A DNA stretch of 64,000 nt. Origin: Ferrovibrio sp964218355 (GTDB lineage: Bacteria; Pseudomonadota; Alphaproteobacteria; Ferrovibrionales; Ferrovibrionaceae). Numbering within the stretch: the first letter of the stretch is position 1; each line of letters starts with the position of its first letter. A program made the position numbers and the translations under genes. The notes beneath the pieces are model-generated. The model did no database searches. It worked only from the letters and a program-made list of their open reading frames with translations, and had not been told where the DNA came from. Positions 40,329 through 48,299 of the stretch are shown piece by piece. The stretch is taken from assembly GCF_964218355.1 (NCBI RefSeq), contig NZ_CAXPMC010000014.1, positions 62,001 to 126,000 of the forward strand, read 5' to 3'.

Positions 40329-40380
40329 ATATTCCTAGTATGTTCCTATTTCAAACTCGTAATCAGAGAATATTCCTGTA
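40329..40380. promoter_or_regulatory. Candidate repressor operators
   Basis: Two copies of ATATTCCT(A)GTA, at 40329-40340 and 40370-40380, flank a related GTATGTTCCTA. They lie in the divergent gap before the S24 repressor gene and are plausible self-binding sites. Confidence 0.35.
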
Positions 40381-40413
40381 GCCAAAACTGGCAAAATGTA
40401 AGACGATGTTCCC

Positions 40414-41052
40414 ATGTTGACCCACAAGGCGATCTGGGCCGCGCTCGACGGCCTGGCCGAGAAATACGGACTGACCGCGTCGGGCCTTGCCCGCAAGGCG
40501 GGGCTGGACCCGACCACCTTCAACCGCAGCAAGCGCATCTCCCGCGATGGCAAGCAGCGCTGGCCGTCCACCGAGTCGATTTCCAAGGTGATCGATGCCA
40601 CCGGCGCCTCAGTGGCCGAGTTCATGGACCTGCTGAGCGAGAATGGCGGCGGCTCGCGCATCAGCCACCGGATTCCGCTGATCGGCCTCGCCCAGGCCGG
40701 CGCTGCCGGCTATTTCGACGATGCCGGCTTTCCGGTCGGCGAGGGCTGGGAGAAGATTCCGTTTCCCGATATCGGCGATCCCAATGCCTATGCGCTGGAG
40801 ATCAGCGGCGACAGCATGCTGCCGGTCTACCGCGACGGCGACATCGTCATCGTCTCGCCGGCGCAGAACAACCCCAGCCGCGGCGACCGCATCATCGCGC
40901 GGACCATGCAGGGCGAGGTGATGTGCAAGATCCTCACCCGCAAGACGCTGACCCGCATCGAGCTGAGCTCGTTCAATCCGGCGCATCCCGACCGCAGCTT
41001 CGACACCCAGGATGTCGCCTGGATGCACCGCATCGTCTGGGCGTCGCAGTAG
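40414..41052 (+). CDS. S24-family phage-type repressor (HTH plus LexA-like peptidase)
   Basis: A 212-residue regulator. The N-terminal helix-turn-helix has GLTASGLARKAGLDPTTFNR, with a slightly extended turn and KRWPSTES-type contacts. The C-terminal S24 domain has ISGDSMLPVYRDGDIVIV with the catalytic Ser, and the partner Lys in GEVMCKILTRKT. The upstream cleavage region contains LAQAGAAGYF, with the Ala-Gly bond typical of LexA/CI-type self-cleavage. It is divergent from a phage-like gene, so it may be a prophage repressor, although similar solitary regulators are common in alphaproteobacterial chromosomes. Confidence 0.85.
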   Translation: MLTHKAIWAALDGLAEKYGLTASGLARKAGLDPTTFNRSKRISRDGKQRWPSTESISKVIDATGASVAEFMDLLSENGGGSRISHRIPLIGLAQAGAAGYFDDAGFPVGEGWEKIPFPDIGDPNAYALEISGDSMLPVYRDGDIVIVSPAQNNPSRGDRIIARTMQGEVMCKILTRKTLTRIELSSFNPAHPDRSFDTQDVAWMHRIVWASQ

Positions 41053-41060
41053 TTTTCAGC

Positions 41061-41130
41061 CGTCGTTCCCGCGCAGGCGGGAACCCAGAAGCAGGCGCTA
41101 TGCTGGATGCCCGCCATTGCGGGCATGACG
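41061..41130. repeat. Dispersed palindromic intergenic repeat, copy 3
   Basis: Two hairpins, GTTCCCGC-GCAG-GCGGGAAC (41065-41084) and ATGCCCGC-CATT-GCGGGCAT (41107-41126), are framed by CGTC and GACG ends. The first hairpin matches the one at 4304-4323 except for its loop. Confidence 0.65.
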
Positions 41131-41158
41131 AGGGTTTCTCACTCGCCCGGTTTCGTTG

Positions 41159-43963
41159 ATGACCGACACGCCCGATCTTTCCACCGCCCTTGCGCGGCTG
41201 CCGGCGCTGGTGGCCGGCGGCGGCGTGGCCTGGTGGTCGGAAACCGGCCATCCCGTCGAACGACTGACGCCCGATGCCGCCGCGCGGCGCGCCCGCGCCA
41301 TGCCGCCACTGCTGGTGCATGGCCGTGCCACGGCGGCGCGGCTCGGCGTCGAGCCGTTTCCCGCCCTCGACCTGCTCGACCTGTTTGCCTTCGTGCGGCC
41401 GGCGCGGTTCTGCCTGCCCACCGCCCATGGCCTGCTCGACCGCTGCGGCCTCGATGCCGCCGATGACGAGGAGGCCGCCGCCTGCCTGCGCGAGGCGGCC
41501 GCGACCCTGCTGGCCGAACTGCCCCGGCAGGGCCCGCGCAGCCTGAAACGCAGCGCCCGGCTGGCCCAGGGACTGCAGAAGGCGGGCTGGCCCTGGGCAC
41601 CCTATCTGCTGGCGGCACTGGGGCCGATGGCGGCATCGGTGCCGGCCGGCGGTTTCGGCGGGCTGGATGTCTGGCAGGAACTGCCCGACTGGGTGGATTA
41701 CGCACCGCCGCCGCCGCCCGACACCCAGAGCGTGTCGCCCATGGAGGCGCGCGAGCGGCTGGCGCGGCTGCTGGGCCAGAATAAACAGGGGCCGGCATCC
41801 GAGCTGCGCGCGGCCCAGGCCGATTATGCCGCCGCCACCGCCCAGGCCTTCGCGCCGCGCGAGACCATGGGCATGCCCGAGATGGTGCTGGCCGAGGCCG
41901 GCACCGGCATCGGCAAGACGCTGGGCTATATCGCGCCGGCCAGCGTCTGGGCCGAGAAGAATGGCGGCACCGTGTGGCTGTCGACCTACACCAAGAACCT
42001 GCAGCGCCAGCTCGACCGCGAACTCGACCGGCTGTTTCCCGATGCGGCCGAGAAAGCCGCCAGGGTCGTGGTGCGCAAGGGCCGCGAGAATTATCTCTGC
42101 CTGCTGAATCTGGAAGACGCCGCCCAGGGCGGCGCGGCACGGCCGCAGGACCTGGTGCCGCTGGCGCTGGTGGCGCGCTGGGCCGGCGCGACCCGCGACG
42201 GCGATCTCGCCGGCGGCGATTTTCCCGCCTGGGCCGTCGACCTGCATGGCCGCGCGCGCACGGTCGGTCTGACCGACCAGCGCGGCGAATGCATCCATGC
42301 CGGCTGCCCGCATTACCGCAAATGCTTCATCGAGCGCAGCGTGCGCCGGTCGCGCAAGGCCGAGATGGTGATCGCCAACCATGCGCTGGTGATGATCCAG
42401 GCCGCCCTCGGCGAGGACGAATCCCAGAAGCCGCTGCGCTACGTGTTCGACGAGGGCCATCATCTCTTCGAGGCCGCCGACAGCGCCTTCGCCGCCCATC
42501 TGACCGGGCAGGAGGCGATCGAGCTGCGCCGCTGGCTGCGCGGCCCCGAAGGCGGGCGGCGCAGCCGCGCCCGCGGCCTGGCCAACCGCATCGGCGATCT
42601 CGTCACCGAGAACGAGGCCGGCCGCGCCGCGCTGGAAGCCATCACCGAGGCGGCGCGCGCCCTGCCCGGCGATGGCTGGCTCGGCCGCATCGCCGATGGC
42701 GCCCCCGCCGGCAGCGGCGAAAAATTCCTGGCGAAGGTGCGCCAGCAGCTGCTGGCCCGCGCCCGCGAACCCGACAGCCCCTACGGCCTTGAATGCCCGA
42801 CGCGCGAACCGGTCGACGGCCTGATCGACGCGGCGGAGGCTTTCGCCGCCGGCATCGCCCGCATCCTCGAACCGGTGAACCGGCTGGCGAAATCCCTCAG
42901 CGACCAGCTCGCCGACGAGACGGCGGAACTCGACACGGCGACGCGCAGCCGCATGGAAGGCGCCCTGCGCGGCCTGCTGCGGCGGAAGCTGACGCTGGAA
43001 GCCTGGCGCAGCATGCTGGCCGATCTCGGCACCGGCACGCCGGACGCCTTCGTCGACTGGTTCGCGCTGGAACGCATCGAGGGCCGCGATTTCGATCTCG
43101 GCCTCTACCGCCATTATCTCGATCCGATGCTGCCCTTTGCCGGCGCGGTGCTGAAGCCGGCCCATGGCGTCGCCGTCACCTCGGCCACCCTGCGCGATCT
43201 CGCCCCGGGCAAGACGGATGCGGCGCCGGAAGCCGCCTGGGGCACCGCCGATATCCGCAGCGGCGCCCGCCACCTGCCGATGCCGGCGCGCCATGCCGCC
43301 TTCCCCTCGCCCTTCGATTATGGCGCGCGCACCCGGGTGCTGGTGGTCACCGATGTGCGCCGCGATGCCATGGACCAGGTGGCGGCGGCCTATCGCGAGC
43401 TGTTCCTGGCTGCCGGCGGCGGAGGGCTCGGGCTGTTCACCGCCATCTTCCGCCTGCGCGCCGTGCAGAAGCGCCTGCTGCGGCCGCTGGCGGAAGCCGG
43501 CCTGCCGCTTTATGCCCAGCATGTCGATCCGCTGGACAACGCGACCCTGGTCGACATCTTCCGCAGCGAGGAACATGCCTGCCTGCTGGGCACCGACGCC
43601 ATGCGCGACGGCGTCGACGTGCCGGGCGCGTCGCTGCGTCTTGTCGTGTTCGACCGCGTGCCCTGGCCGCGGCCTGACCTGCTGCACAAGGCACGCAAGG
43701 CGGCCTTCGGCGGCCAGGCCTATGACGATCTGCTCACCCGGCTGAAACTGAAACAGGCCTATGGCCGCCTGCTGCGCACGGCCAATGACTATGGCGTCTT
43801 CGTGGTGCTGGATGCGCAGCTGCCCTCGCGGCTGCTGTCGGCCTTTCCGGCCGATGTGGAGGTGCGCCGCATCGGCATCGCCGAGGCGGTGGCCGAGACC
43901 CGCGACTTCCTCGCACGGATGCGCGCCGGCGGCACGCAGTCCGACCTGCAGGAACGGTCCTAG
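41159..43963 (+). CDS. DinG-family ATP-dependent DNA helicase
   Basis: A 934-residue XPD/DinG-type 5'-3' helicase. After about 230 residues of alphaproteobacterial N-terminal extension come the Walker A segment EAGTGIGKTLGYIAPAS, the iron-sulfur cluster cysteines in CIHAGCPHYRKCF with one further upstream, and the DEGH box in RYVFDEGHHLFEAAD. Motifs of the second RecA domain follow (LLGTDAMRDGVDVPGASL, then KLKQAYGRLLRT). It unwinds DNA during repair and R-loop removal. ATG 41159 is the likely start; a TTG one codon upstream is in frame. Its stop overlaps the convergent hydrolase stop by four bases. Confidence 0.9.
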   Translation: MTDTPDLSTALARLPALVAGGGVAWWSETGHPVERLTPDAAARRARAMPPLLVHGRATAARLGVEPFPALDLLDLFAFVRPARFCLPTAHGLLDRCGLDAADDEEAAACLREAAATLLAELPRQGPRSLKRSARLAQGLQKAGWPWAPYLLAALGPMAASVPAGGFGGLDVWQELPDWVDYAPPPPPDTQSVSPMEARERLARLLGQNKQGPASELRAAQADYAAATAQAFAPRETMGMPEMVLAEAGTGIGKTLGYIAPASVWAEKNGGTVWLSTYTKNLQRQLDRELDRLFPDAAEKAARVVVRKGRENYLCLLNLEDAAQGGAARPQDLVPLALVARWAGATRDGDLAGGDFPAWAVDLHGRARTVGLTDQRGECIHAGCPHYRKCFIERSVRRSRKAEMVIANHALVMIQAALGEDESQKPLRYVFDEGHHLFEAADSAFAAHLTGQEAIELRRWLRGPEGGRRSRARGLANRIGDLVTENEAGRAALEAITEAARALPGDGWLGRIADGAPAGSGEKFLAKVRQQLLARAREPDSPYGLECPTREPVDGLIDAAEAFAAGIARILEPVNRLAKSLSDQLADETAELDTATRSRMEGALRGLLRRKLTLEAWRSMLADLGTGTPDAFVDWFALERIEGRDFDLGLYRHYLDPMLPFAGAVLKPAHGVAVTSATLRDLAPGKTDAAPEAAWGTADIRSGARHLPMPARHAAFPSPFDYGARTRVLVVTDVRRDAMDQVAAAYRELFLAAGGGGLGLFTAIFRLRAVQKRLLRPLAEAGLPLYAQHVDPLDNATLVDIFRSEEHACLLGTDAMRDGVDVPGASLRLVVFDRVPWPRPDLLHKARKAAFGGQAYDDLLTRLKLKQAYGRLLRTANDYGVFVVLDAQLPSRLLSAFPADVEVRRIGIAEAVAETRDFLARMRAGGTQSDLQERS

Positions 43964-44943
43964 TCCTTCAGATAGGCATCGACCACGGCGCGCTGGGCCG
44001 TCTCGCTGAAGATCATGTCCATATGGCCAAGGCCGGGCAGCACCTGCACGGTCGCGTCGCTGCGGATGCCGGCAACCAGCGGCGCGAAGGCATCGGCCAC
44101 CAGCAATTCGTCGGCACCGCCGACCAGCAGCACCGGCGCCGACGGCGCGGCGCGCAGATCGGCGGCGTAGTCCTCGTGCGGCCGGAAGTTCCGCCACAGG
44201 CGGTAAGAGTATGTATACGACTGGCCATCGCCGTCGCGCCGCGCGAAAGCCAGCACCGGCAGGTCCTGGAACCAGGGCAGGCCGGCCTTTTCCAGCAGCA
44301 GCAGCGCGACCAGCCGCGGCAGATACGGCGCCGCCCATTGCGCATCGCCGCCGCCATCGCGCGCGGTCGGCGCGTCATGGGCCAGCCACGGCGCCAGCAG
44401 GATGAATTTGCGGAATTGCGGCGCGAGGCCGGAGCCGGCGATGCGCAGGGCGAAACCGCCGCCCGACGAGAATCCGGCCAGTGTCCATTGCGCGGCCGGA
44501 TGTGCCAGCCGGCGGTCCTTCAGGAAATCCTCGAGATCGTCCTCGAGCTGGCCGGGATAGGCGATGTCGCCGCGCCGGGCACCGCTCATGCCGTGGCCGC
44601 GCATGTCCAGCGCATAGACCGTGGGCGGATCGGCGATGCTCTGCAGGGCACGGGCCAGGCTGTGCATGCTGGCGGCATCGGCGGTCGAGCCATGCACCAG
44701 GATCACCGCCCGCGCGATGGCGCCGGGATAGGTGCGATAGGCCAGCGCCATGCCGTCGCGGGCGCGCATAAACTGCCGCGCGGGCAGCGCGCTCAGATTC
44801 TGCGCCGCCGCCGGATCGTTGATGCTGGCCAGCGGCGCCGGTGCCGGCGCGGTGCCCCAGACGATCGCCGCCGCCAGCGCGGCCAGCAGCAGCAGGACCG
44901 AGCCGAAACCCGGCAGCAGGAAGTAACGGACAAAGCCACGCAT
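43960..44943 (-). CDS. Membrane-anchored alpha/beta hydrolase (lysophospholipase-like)
   Basis: A 327-residue protein starting MRGFVRYFLLPGF with one N-terminal TM segment. The hydrolase core has AVILVHGSTADAASMHSLAR, YALDMRGHGMSG, the nucleophile elbow LAGFSSGGGFAL, an acid in VGGADELLVAD and the histidine in LPGLGHMDMIF, an order that matches monoacylglycerol lipase and lysophospholipase types. An in-frame ATG at 44955 is also possible. It is convergent with the helicase gene and shares four bases with it. Confidence 0.85.
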   Translation of the reverse strand: MRGFVRYFLLPGFGSVLLLLAALAAAIVWGTAPAPAPLASINDPAAAQNLSALPARQFMRARDGMALAYRTYPGAIARAVILVHGSTADAASMHSLARALQSIADPPTVYALDMRGHGMSGARRGDIAYPGQLEDDLEDFLKDRRLAHPAAQWTLAGFSSGGGFALRIAGSGLAPQFRKFILLAPWLAHDAPTARDGGGDAQWAAPYLPRLVALLLLEKAGLPWFQDLPVLAFARRDGDGQSYTYSYRLWRNFRPHEDYAADLRAAPSAPVLLVGGADELLVADAFAPLVAGIRSDATVQVLPGLGHMDMIFSETAQRAVVDAYLKD

Positions 44944-45084
44944 GGGCCACACCATACAGCCCGCGGCGCCGAATAAAACCCGCAAAGCATGGCGAAACTG
45001 TGACCTGCACGGCCCTTGCGGCAGGCCGCACCCCTGCCCCATAGTCTGGGCGAACCCTGTCCGCAGACCGAACCCGAGGCGATC

Positions 45085-45513
45085 ATGTCGACCATCACGC
45101 CGCACAACGCCCTGATCTATGCCATGGTGATCGCCGCCGTGGCCGATGGCGCGCTGAAGGATTCCGAGGTCGGCGCCATCGAGCTGGCGGTGCGCAACCT
45201 GCCGATCTTCAAGGGCTTCAGCATCGACGCGATGAAGGTGGCGACCGGCGACTGCGTCGCCCTGCTGGACGAGGAGGACGGCGTCGAGGCGGCGCTCGGC
45301 CTGGTCAAGGAGGCCCTGCCCGAGGGCTGGGCGGAAACCGCCTATGCGCTGGCCTGCGATGTCGTTGCCGTGGATGGCCGCGCCCTGCAGGAGGAACTGC
45401 GCTGGCTGGAAATGCTGCGCCACGAGATCGGCGTCGAACGCCTGCATGCCGCCGCCATCGAGCGCGGCGCGCGGGCGCGCTACAAGCGCAACAACGCCAT
45501 GGCCACGGCCTAG
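45085..45513 (+). CDS. TerB-like protein
   Basis: A 142-residue helical protein of the TerB/TerB_C (tellurite-resistance) fold. MVIAAVADGALKDSEVGAIE near residue 15 carries the acidic pair typical of TerB, and LACDVVAVDGRALQEELRWL repeats the pattern in the second half. Such proteins occur widely and not only in tellurite resistance; a metal-binding or scaffolding role is assumed. GAGG about seven bases before ATG 45085 supports the start. No other ter genes are present, so it stands alone. Confidence 0.8.
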   Translation: MSTITPHNALIYAMVIAAVADGALKDSEVGAIELAVRNLPIFKGFSIDAMKVATGDCVALLDEEDGVEAALGLVKEALPEGWAETAYALACDVVAVDGRALQEELRWLEMLRHEIGVERLHAAAIERGARARYKRNNAMATA

Positions 45514-45528
45514 GCTTTTGCCGCCGGC

Positions 45529-45873
45529 CTAGTCGGTTTCCGGCGCCGCGAAATTATAGGCGCGCTCGACCTTCGCCACCCGCAATTCGTAATGCGAATA
45601 CCACTGCGCGCGACCCTGCTGCCGCGCGGCGGCATGGTCGAGGTTGCGCTTCCAGTTGCGGATATTCTCCTCGCTGTCCCAGTAGGACACGGTGATGCCG
45701 AAACCGGCGGCATCGCGGGTGCTTTCGGCGCCGAGATAGCCCGGCTGGCGCGCGGCCAGTTCGGCCATTGCCTGCGCGGCGGCATCGTAGCCGTTGTCGC
45801 CGCCTGTCCGCTGGGCGGAAAAGATCACGGCATAATAGGGTGGCTTCGGGGTGCTGGCGAAACGCGGGGACAT
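45529..45873 (-). CDS. Antibiotic-biosynthesis-monooxygenase-like (ABM) protein
   Basis: A 114-residue dimeric alpha/beta-barrel protein. It reads YYAVIFSAQRTG at the first strand, AAQAMAELAARQPGYLGAES in the helix, and FGITVSYWDSEENIRNWKRN for the conserved W-x(n)-W region, ending AKVERAYNF. ABM-domain proteins act on small aromatic substrates or haem, and many are uncharacterised. It is followed on the same strand by the upstream end of the lipid kinase gene region (24 bases between the two). Confidence 0.8.
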   Translation of the reverse strand: MSPRFASTPKPPYYAVIFSAQRTGGDNGYDAAAQAMAELAARQPGYLGAESTRDAAGFGITVSYWDSEENIRNWKRNLDHAAARQQGRAQWYSHYELRVAKVERAYNFAAPETD

Positions 45874-45897
45874 GGCGGGGCGGCCTTTCCGGTCAGG

Positions 45898-46860
45898 TTA
45901 TTCTGCCGCCTTCTGTAGCATGCCCTGCGCCAGACCGCTGCCCGCCGGCACGATCAGCGGAATGGCGCGGGTGCCGATTGTCACCACCGCCGGCAGGCGG
46001 GCGGCGATATCGCCATCGGCCTGCACCGGTTCCCCGGCTGCATAGGCGCTGTCGCCCAGGGTCGCGATCTCGATGCGGCGGCCGCGCACCAGGCTGATTT
46101 CCGGCAGGTGCCGCAGCAGCCCGGCGGTCAGCGCCGCGGTGGCGCGCAGTGCGCCGAGGCGGCCGCCCATGCCGAACAGGCAGACCTGGAAATCCGGCGC
46201 ATCCAGCCGCGCATCGGGGGCGCAGACGAACCTGCCGCCGTAGAAATGCCCCTTCGCGATCACCGCCGAGGCGCAGTCGTAATCCTGGCCGTCGATGACG
46301 AGGCGGTAGCGCGGTACCTTGTAGGCGGCCAGCTGGCGCAGGCTCTCCAGCACATAGGCGCCCTTGCCCAGCCAGCGTTTCAGGCCCGGCCGCAGATCCG
46401 CCACCACATGGGCATCGAAGCCGATGCCGGCCATGATGGTGAAGAGACGATCATTGACGAAACCCGGCCAGACATGCGCCACCGGCCCGTGCAGCACCGC
46501 CTGCATCACCGCGGGCGGGTCCAGCGGCAGGCCGGTTTCCATCGCCAGCACATTGGCGGTCCCCAGCGGAAAGATGCCCAGCGGCGCCGCATCCTGCGCC
46601 GGCAGGCCGTTGGCCACCTCGCCGATGGTGCCGTCGCCGCCGGCGGCCACCACCGCGTCGTATTTCCCGGCCAGGCCCTCGCCGGCAAAGGCCTCGGCAT
46701 CGCCGCGCTTCGCGGTGGGACGGAATTCCACCGCGCAGCCGGCATCCTCGAGCAGGTCGAGATAGGCTTCCAGCCGGGCGCGCTTGCGGCGGCCAAGCTT
46801 CCCCGCGCCGGCAGTCGGGTTGTAGATCACCAGCAGACGGCGGCGGTAGGTCGCGGACAT
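45898..46860 (-). CDS. Diacylglycerol kinase / YegS-like lipid kinase
   Basis: A 320-residue lipid kinase of the DAGK_cat family. RRLLVIYNPTAGAGKLGRR opens the N-terminal domain, AVVAAGGDGTIGEVANGL holds the GGDGT ATP motif, and PLGIFPLGTANVLAMETGL follows. The C-terminal beta-sandwich contains GHFYGGRFVCAPDARLDAPD and DGDIAARLPAVVTIG. It probably phosphorylates a membrane lipid or sphingoid base in the cytoplasm. The gene ends 24 bases from the ABM gene start and may be cotranscribed with it. Confidence 0.88.
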   Translation of the reverse strand: MSATYRRRLLVIYNPTAGAGKLGRRKRARLEAYLDLLEDAGCAVEFRPTAKRGDAEAFAGEGLAGKYDAVVAAGGDGTIGEVANGLPAQDAAPLGIFPLGTANVLAMETGLPLDPPAVMQAVLHGPVAHVWPGFVNDRLFTIMAGIGFDAHVVADLRPGLKRWLGKGAYVLESLRQLAAYKVPRYRLVIDGQDYDCASAVIAKGHFYGGRFVCAPDARLDAPDFQVCLFGMGGRLGALRATAALTAGLLRHLPEISLVRGRRIEIATLGDSAYAAGEPVQADGDIAARLPAVVTIGTRAIPLIVPAGSGLAQGMLQKAAE

Positions 46861-46976
46861 GACCGCCCGGATAGCAGATTCGCCCCGGCCGCGTCAGGGG
46901 ATGGTTTTGTGACACTGCGGCCGGAATGCATATCCCCGTATTAGAAAGACATACGGGTTTGTGCTAAAGCGGCCCG

Positions 46977-47471
46977 ATGAAATGGCTGCTTGTGCTTGCC
47001 TGCCTGCTGTTCCCGCTGTCGCTGCAGGCGCAGACCACCGGGCCTGAAACTGTGGTGGTGGACGGCGACACCCTGCGGATCGGCGCCATCCGCTATCGGC
47101 TGCATGGCATCGACGCGCCGGAAAAATCCCAGAAATGTGAGAAAAACGGTGTTGCCTGGCTGTGCGGGCAGGACGCGGCGGCCTATCTGCGCCGGCTGGT
47201 GGAGGGGCGCAGCGTGGCCTGCGAGGAAAAGGACCGCGACCGCTACGGCCGGGTGGTGGCGGTCTGCCGGGCCGGCAGCCTCGACCTGAACCGGGCCATG
47301 GTGCGGGCCGGGCTGGCCTGGGCCTATACCGCCTATTCCGCCGATTACCTGCCGGCCGAGCAGGAGGCGCGGCAGGCCGGCGCCGGGGTCTGGGCCCCCG
47401 GTGCGGCGGCCGAGCCGGCTTGGGACTGGCGCCGCCGGGAGCGCGAAAAGGCCGCCCGAATCCGGGGTTGA
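46977..47471 (+). CDS. Secreted thermonuclease (SNase) family protein
   Basis: A 164-residue protein with a signal peptide (MKWLLVLACLLFPLSLQAQ). The SNase OB-fold shows VVVDGDTLRIGAIRYRLHGI with the metal-binding Asp, the following DAPEKSQ, and DRYGRVVAVCRAG with the catalytic Arg. Two cysteines (CEKNGVAWLC) are compatible with a periplasmic disulfide. Its stop codon overlaps the -35 box of the rplU promoter. Substrate is single- or double-stranded nucleic acid by family. Confidence 0.88.
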   Translation: MKWLLVLACLLFPLSLQAQTTGPETVVVDGDTLRIGAIRYRLHGIDAPEKSQKCEKNGVAWLCGQDAAAYLRRLVEGRSVACEEKDRDRYGRVVAVCRAGSLDLNRAMVRAGLAWAYTAYSADYLPAEQEARQAGAGVWAPGAAAEPAWDWRRREREKAARIRG

Positions 47472-47495
47472 CAGCCTTTTGGCGCTGGCTATAGT
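47468..47495 (+). promoter_or_regulatory. Sigma70-type promoter of rplU-rpmA
   Basis: TTGACA at 47468-47473 and TATAGT at 47490-47495 with a 16-base spacer, upstream of rplU. The -35 box overlaps the stop codon of the SNase gene. Confidence 0.75.
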
Positions 47496-47515
47496 GCGCG
47501 CCTCGGAATTCAGGT

Positions 47516-47535
47516 GGCGCCGGAACGCCGGCGCC
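47516..47535 (+). promoter_or_regulatory. Stem-loop in the rplU leader
   Basis: A perfect 8-bp stem, GGCGCCGG-AACG-CCGGCGCC, lies in the transcribed leader 55 bases before rplU. It has no immediate T tract, so it is more likely a leader structure, possibly for ribosomal-protein feedback, than a terminator. Confidence 0.45.
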
Positions 47536-47589
47536 GCCATTTTCTTATGCCGCTCAACGGCTTAAGGATCGACCAGAGGATTGGCTAAG

Positions 47590-47898
47590 ATGTTCGCAGT
47601 GATCAAGACCGGCGGGAAGCAGTACAAGGTGGCCGCGGGCGACGTGCTCGAGGTCGAGCTGGTGGCCGGCGAGGCGGGCGACAAGATCGAATTCGACCAG
47701 GTGCTGGCCGTCGGCCAGGGCGCCGATGTGAAGGCCGGCAAGGCTGTCGGCGCCGCCAAGGTGAAGGCCGAGGTGATCGGCCAGACCCGCGGGCCGAAGC
47801 TGATCATCTTCAAGAAGCGCCGCCGGCAGAATTCGCGCCGCAAGAACGGCCATCGCCAGCGCTACACCGCCGTCAAGATTCTCGAGATCGCCGCCTGA
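47590..47898 (+). CDS. rplU: 50S ribosomal protein L21
   Basis: A 102-residue L21 starting MFAVIKTGGKQYKVAAGD and containing EVIGQTRGPKLIIFKKRRRQ and RKNGHRQRYTAVKI. It binds 23S rRNA in the large subunit. ATG 47590 is preferred; a TTG three codons upstream is in frame. It heads the rplU-rpmA operon, with a sigma70-type promoter about 95 bases upstream. Confidence 0.97.
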   Translation: MFAVIKTGGKQYKVAAGDVLEVELVAGEAGDKIEFDQVLAVGQGADVKAGKAVGAAKVKAEVIGQTRGPKLIIFKKRRRQNSRRKNGHRQRYTAVKILEIAA

Positions 47899-47927
47899 GG
47901 CGTCCGACAGGTTAAGGAGACAGTTCC

Positions 47928-48188
47928 ATGGCACACAAGAAAGCTGGCGGCTCCTCGCGCAACGGTCGCGATTCCGAGTCCAAGCGCCTCGGCGTCAAGA
48001 AGTTCGGCGGCCAGGCCGTGCTCGCCGGCAACATCATCATCCGCCAGCGCGGCACCAAGGTGCATGCCGGCAAGAATGTCGGCATGGGCAAGGACCACAC
48101 CCTGTTCGCCACCGTCGACGGCTTCGTGAAGTTCCATGACGGCAAGGCCGGCCGGTCCTTCGTTTCGGTGCTGCCGCCGGAGGCGTAA
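47928..48188 (+). CDS. rpmA: 50S ribosomal protein L27
   Basis: An 86-residue L27 starting MAHKKAGGSSRNGRDSESKR, the standard N-terminal tail that reaches toward the peptidyl-transferase centre. GGVKKFGG-type and RQRGTKVHAGKNVGMG segments confirm the family. AAGGAG lies eight bases upstream of the ATG. It follows rplU by 29 bases and is followed by a strong terminator. Confidence 0.97.
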   Translation: MAHKKAGGSSRNGRDSESKRLGVKKFGGQAVLAGNIIIRQRGTKVHAGKNVGMGKDHTLFATVDGFVKFHDGKAGRSFVSVLPPEA

Positions 48189-48225
48189 GTCCACGCGCCT
48201 TTCCCGAGAGCAGACACAACAGATC

Positions 48226-48256
48226 AAGGGGAATGGCGCAGGCCATTCCCCTTTTT
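48226..48256 (+). terminator. Rho-independent terminator after rpmA
   Basis: A perfect 12-bp stem (48226-48237 with 48242-48253, AAGGGGAATGGC arm) and a GCAG loop, followed by a T run. It separates the ribosomal operon from obgE. Confidence 0.88.
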
Positions 48257-48299
48257 CTTTGTCTTCAGCTTTCTTTGTCTTCAGCACGGCAGCATTGCG

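Noticed and set aside
45085..45513. Tellurite-resistance operon
   Set aside because: Only a single TerB-like gene is present; no other ter genes flank it.
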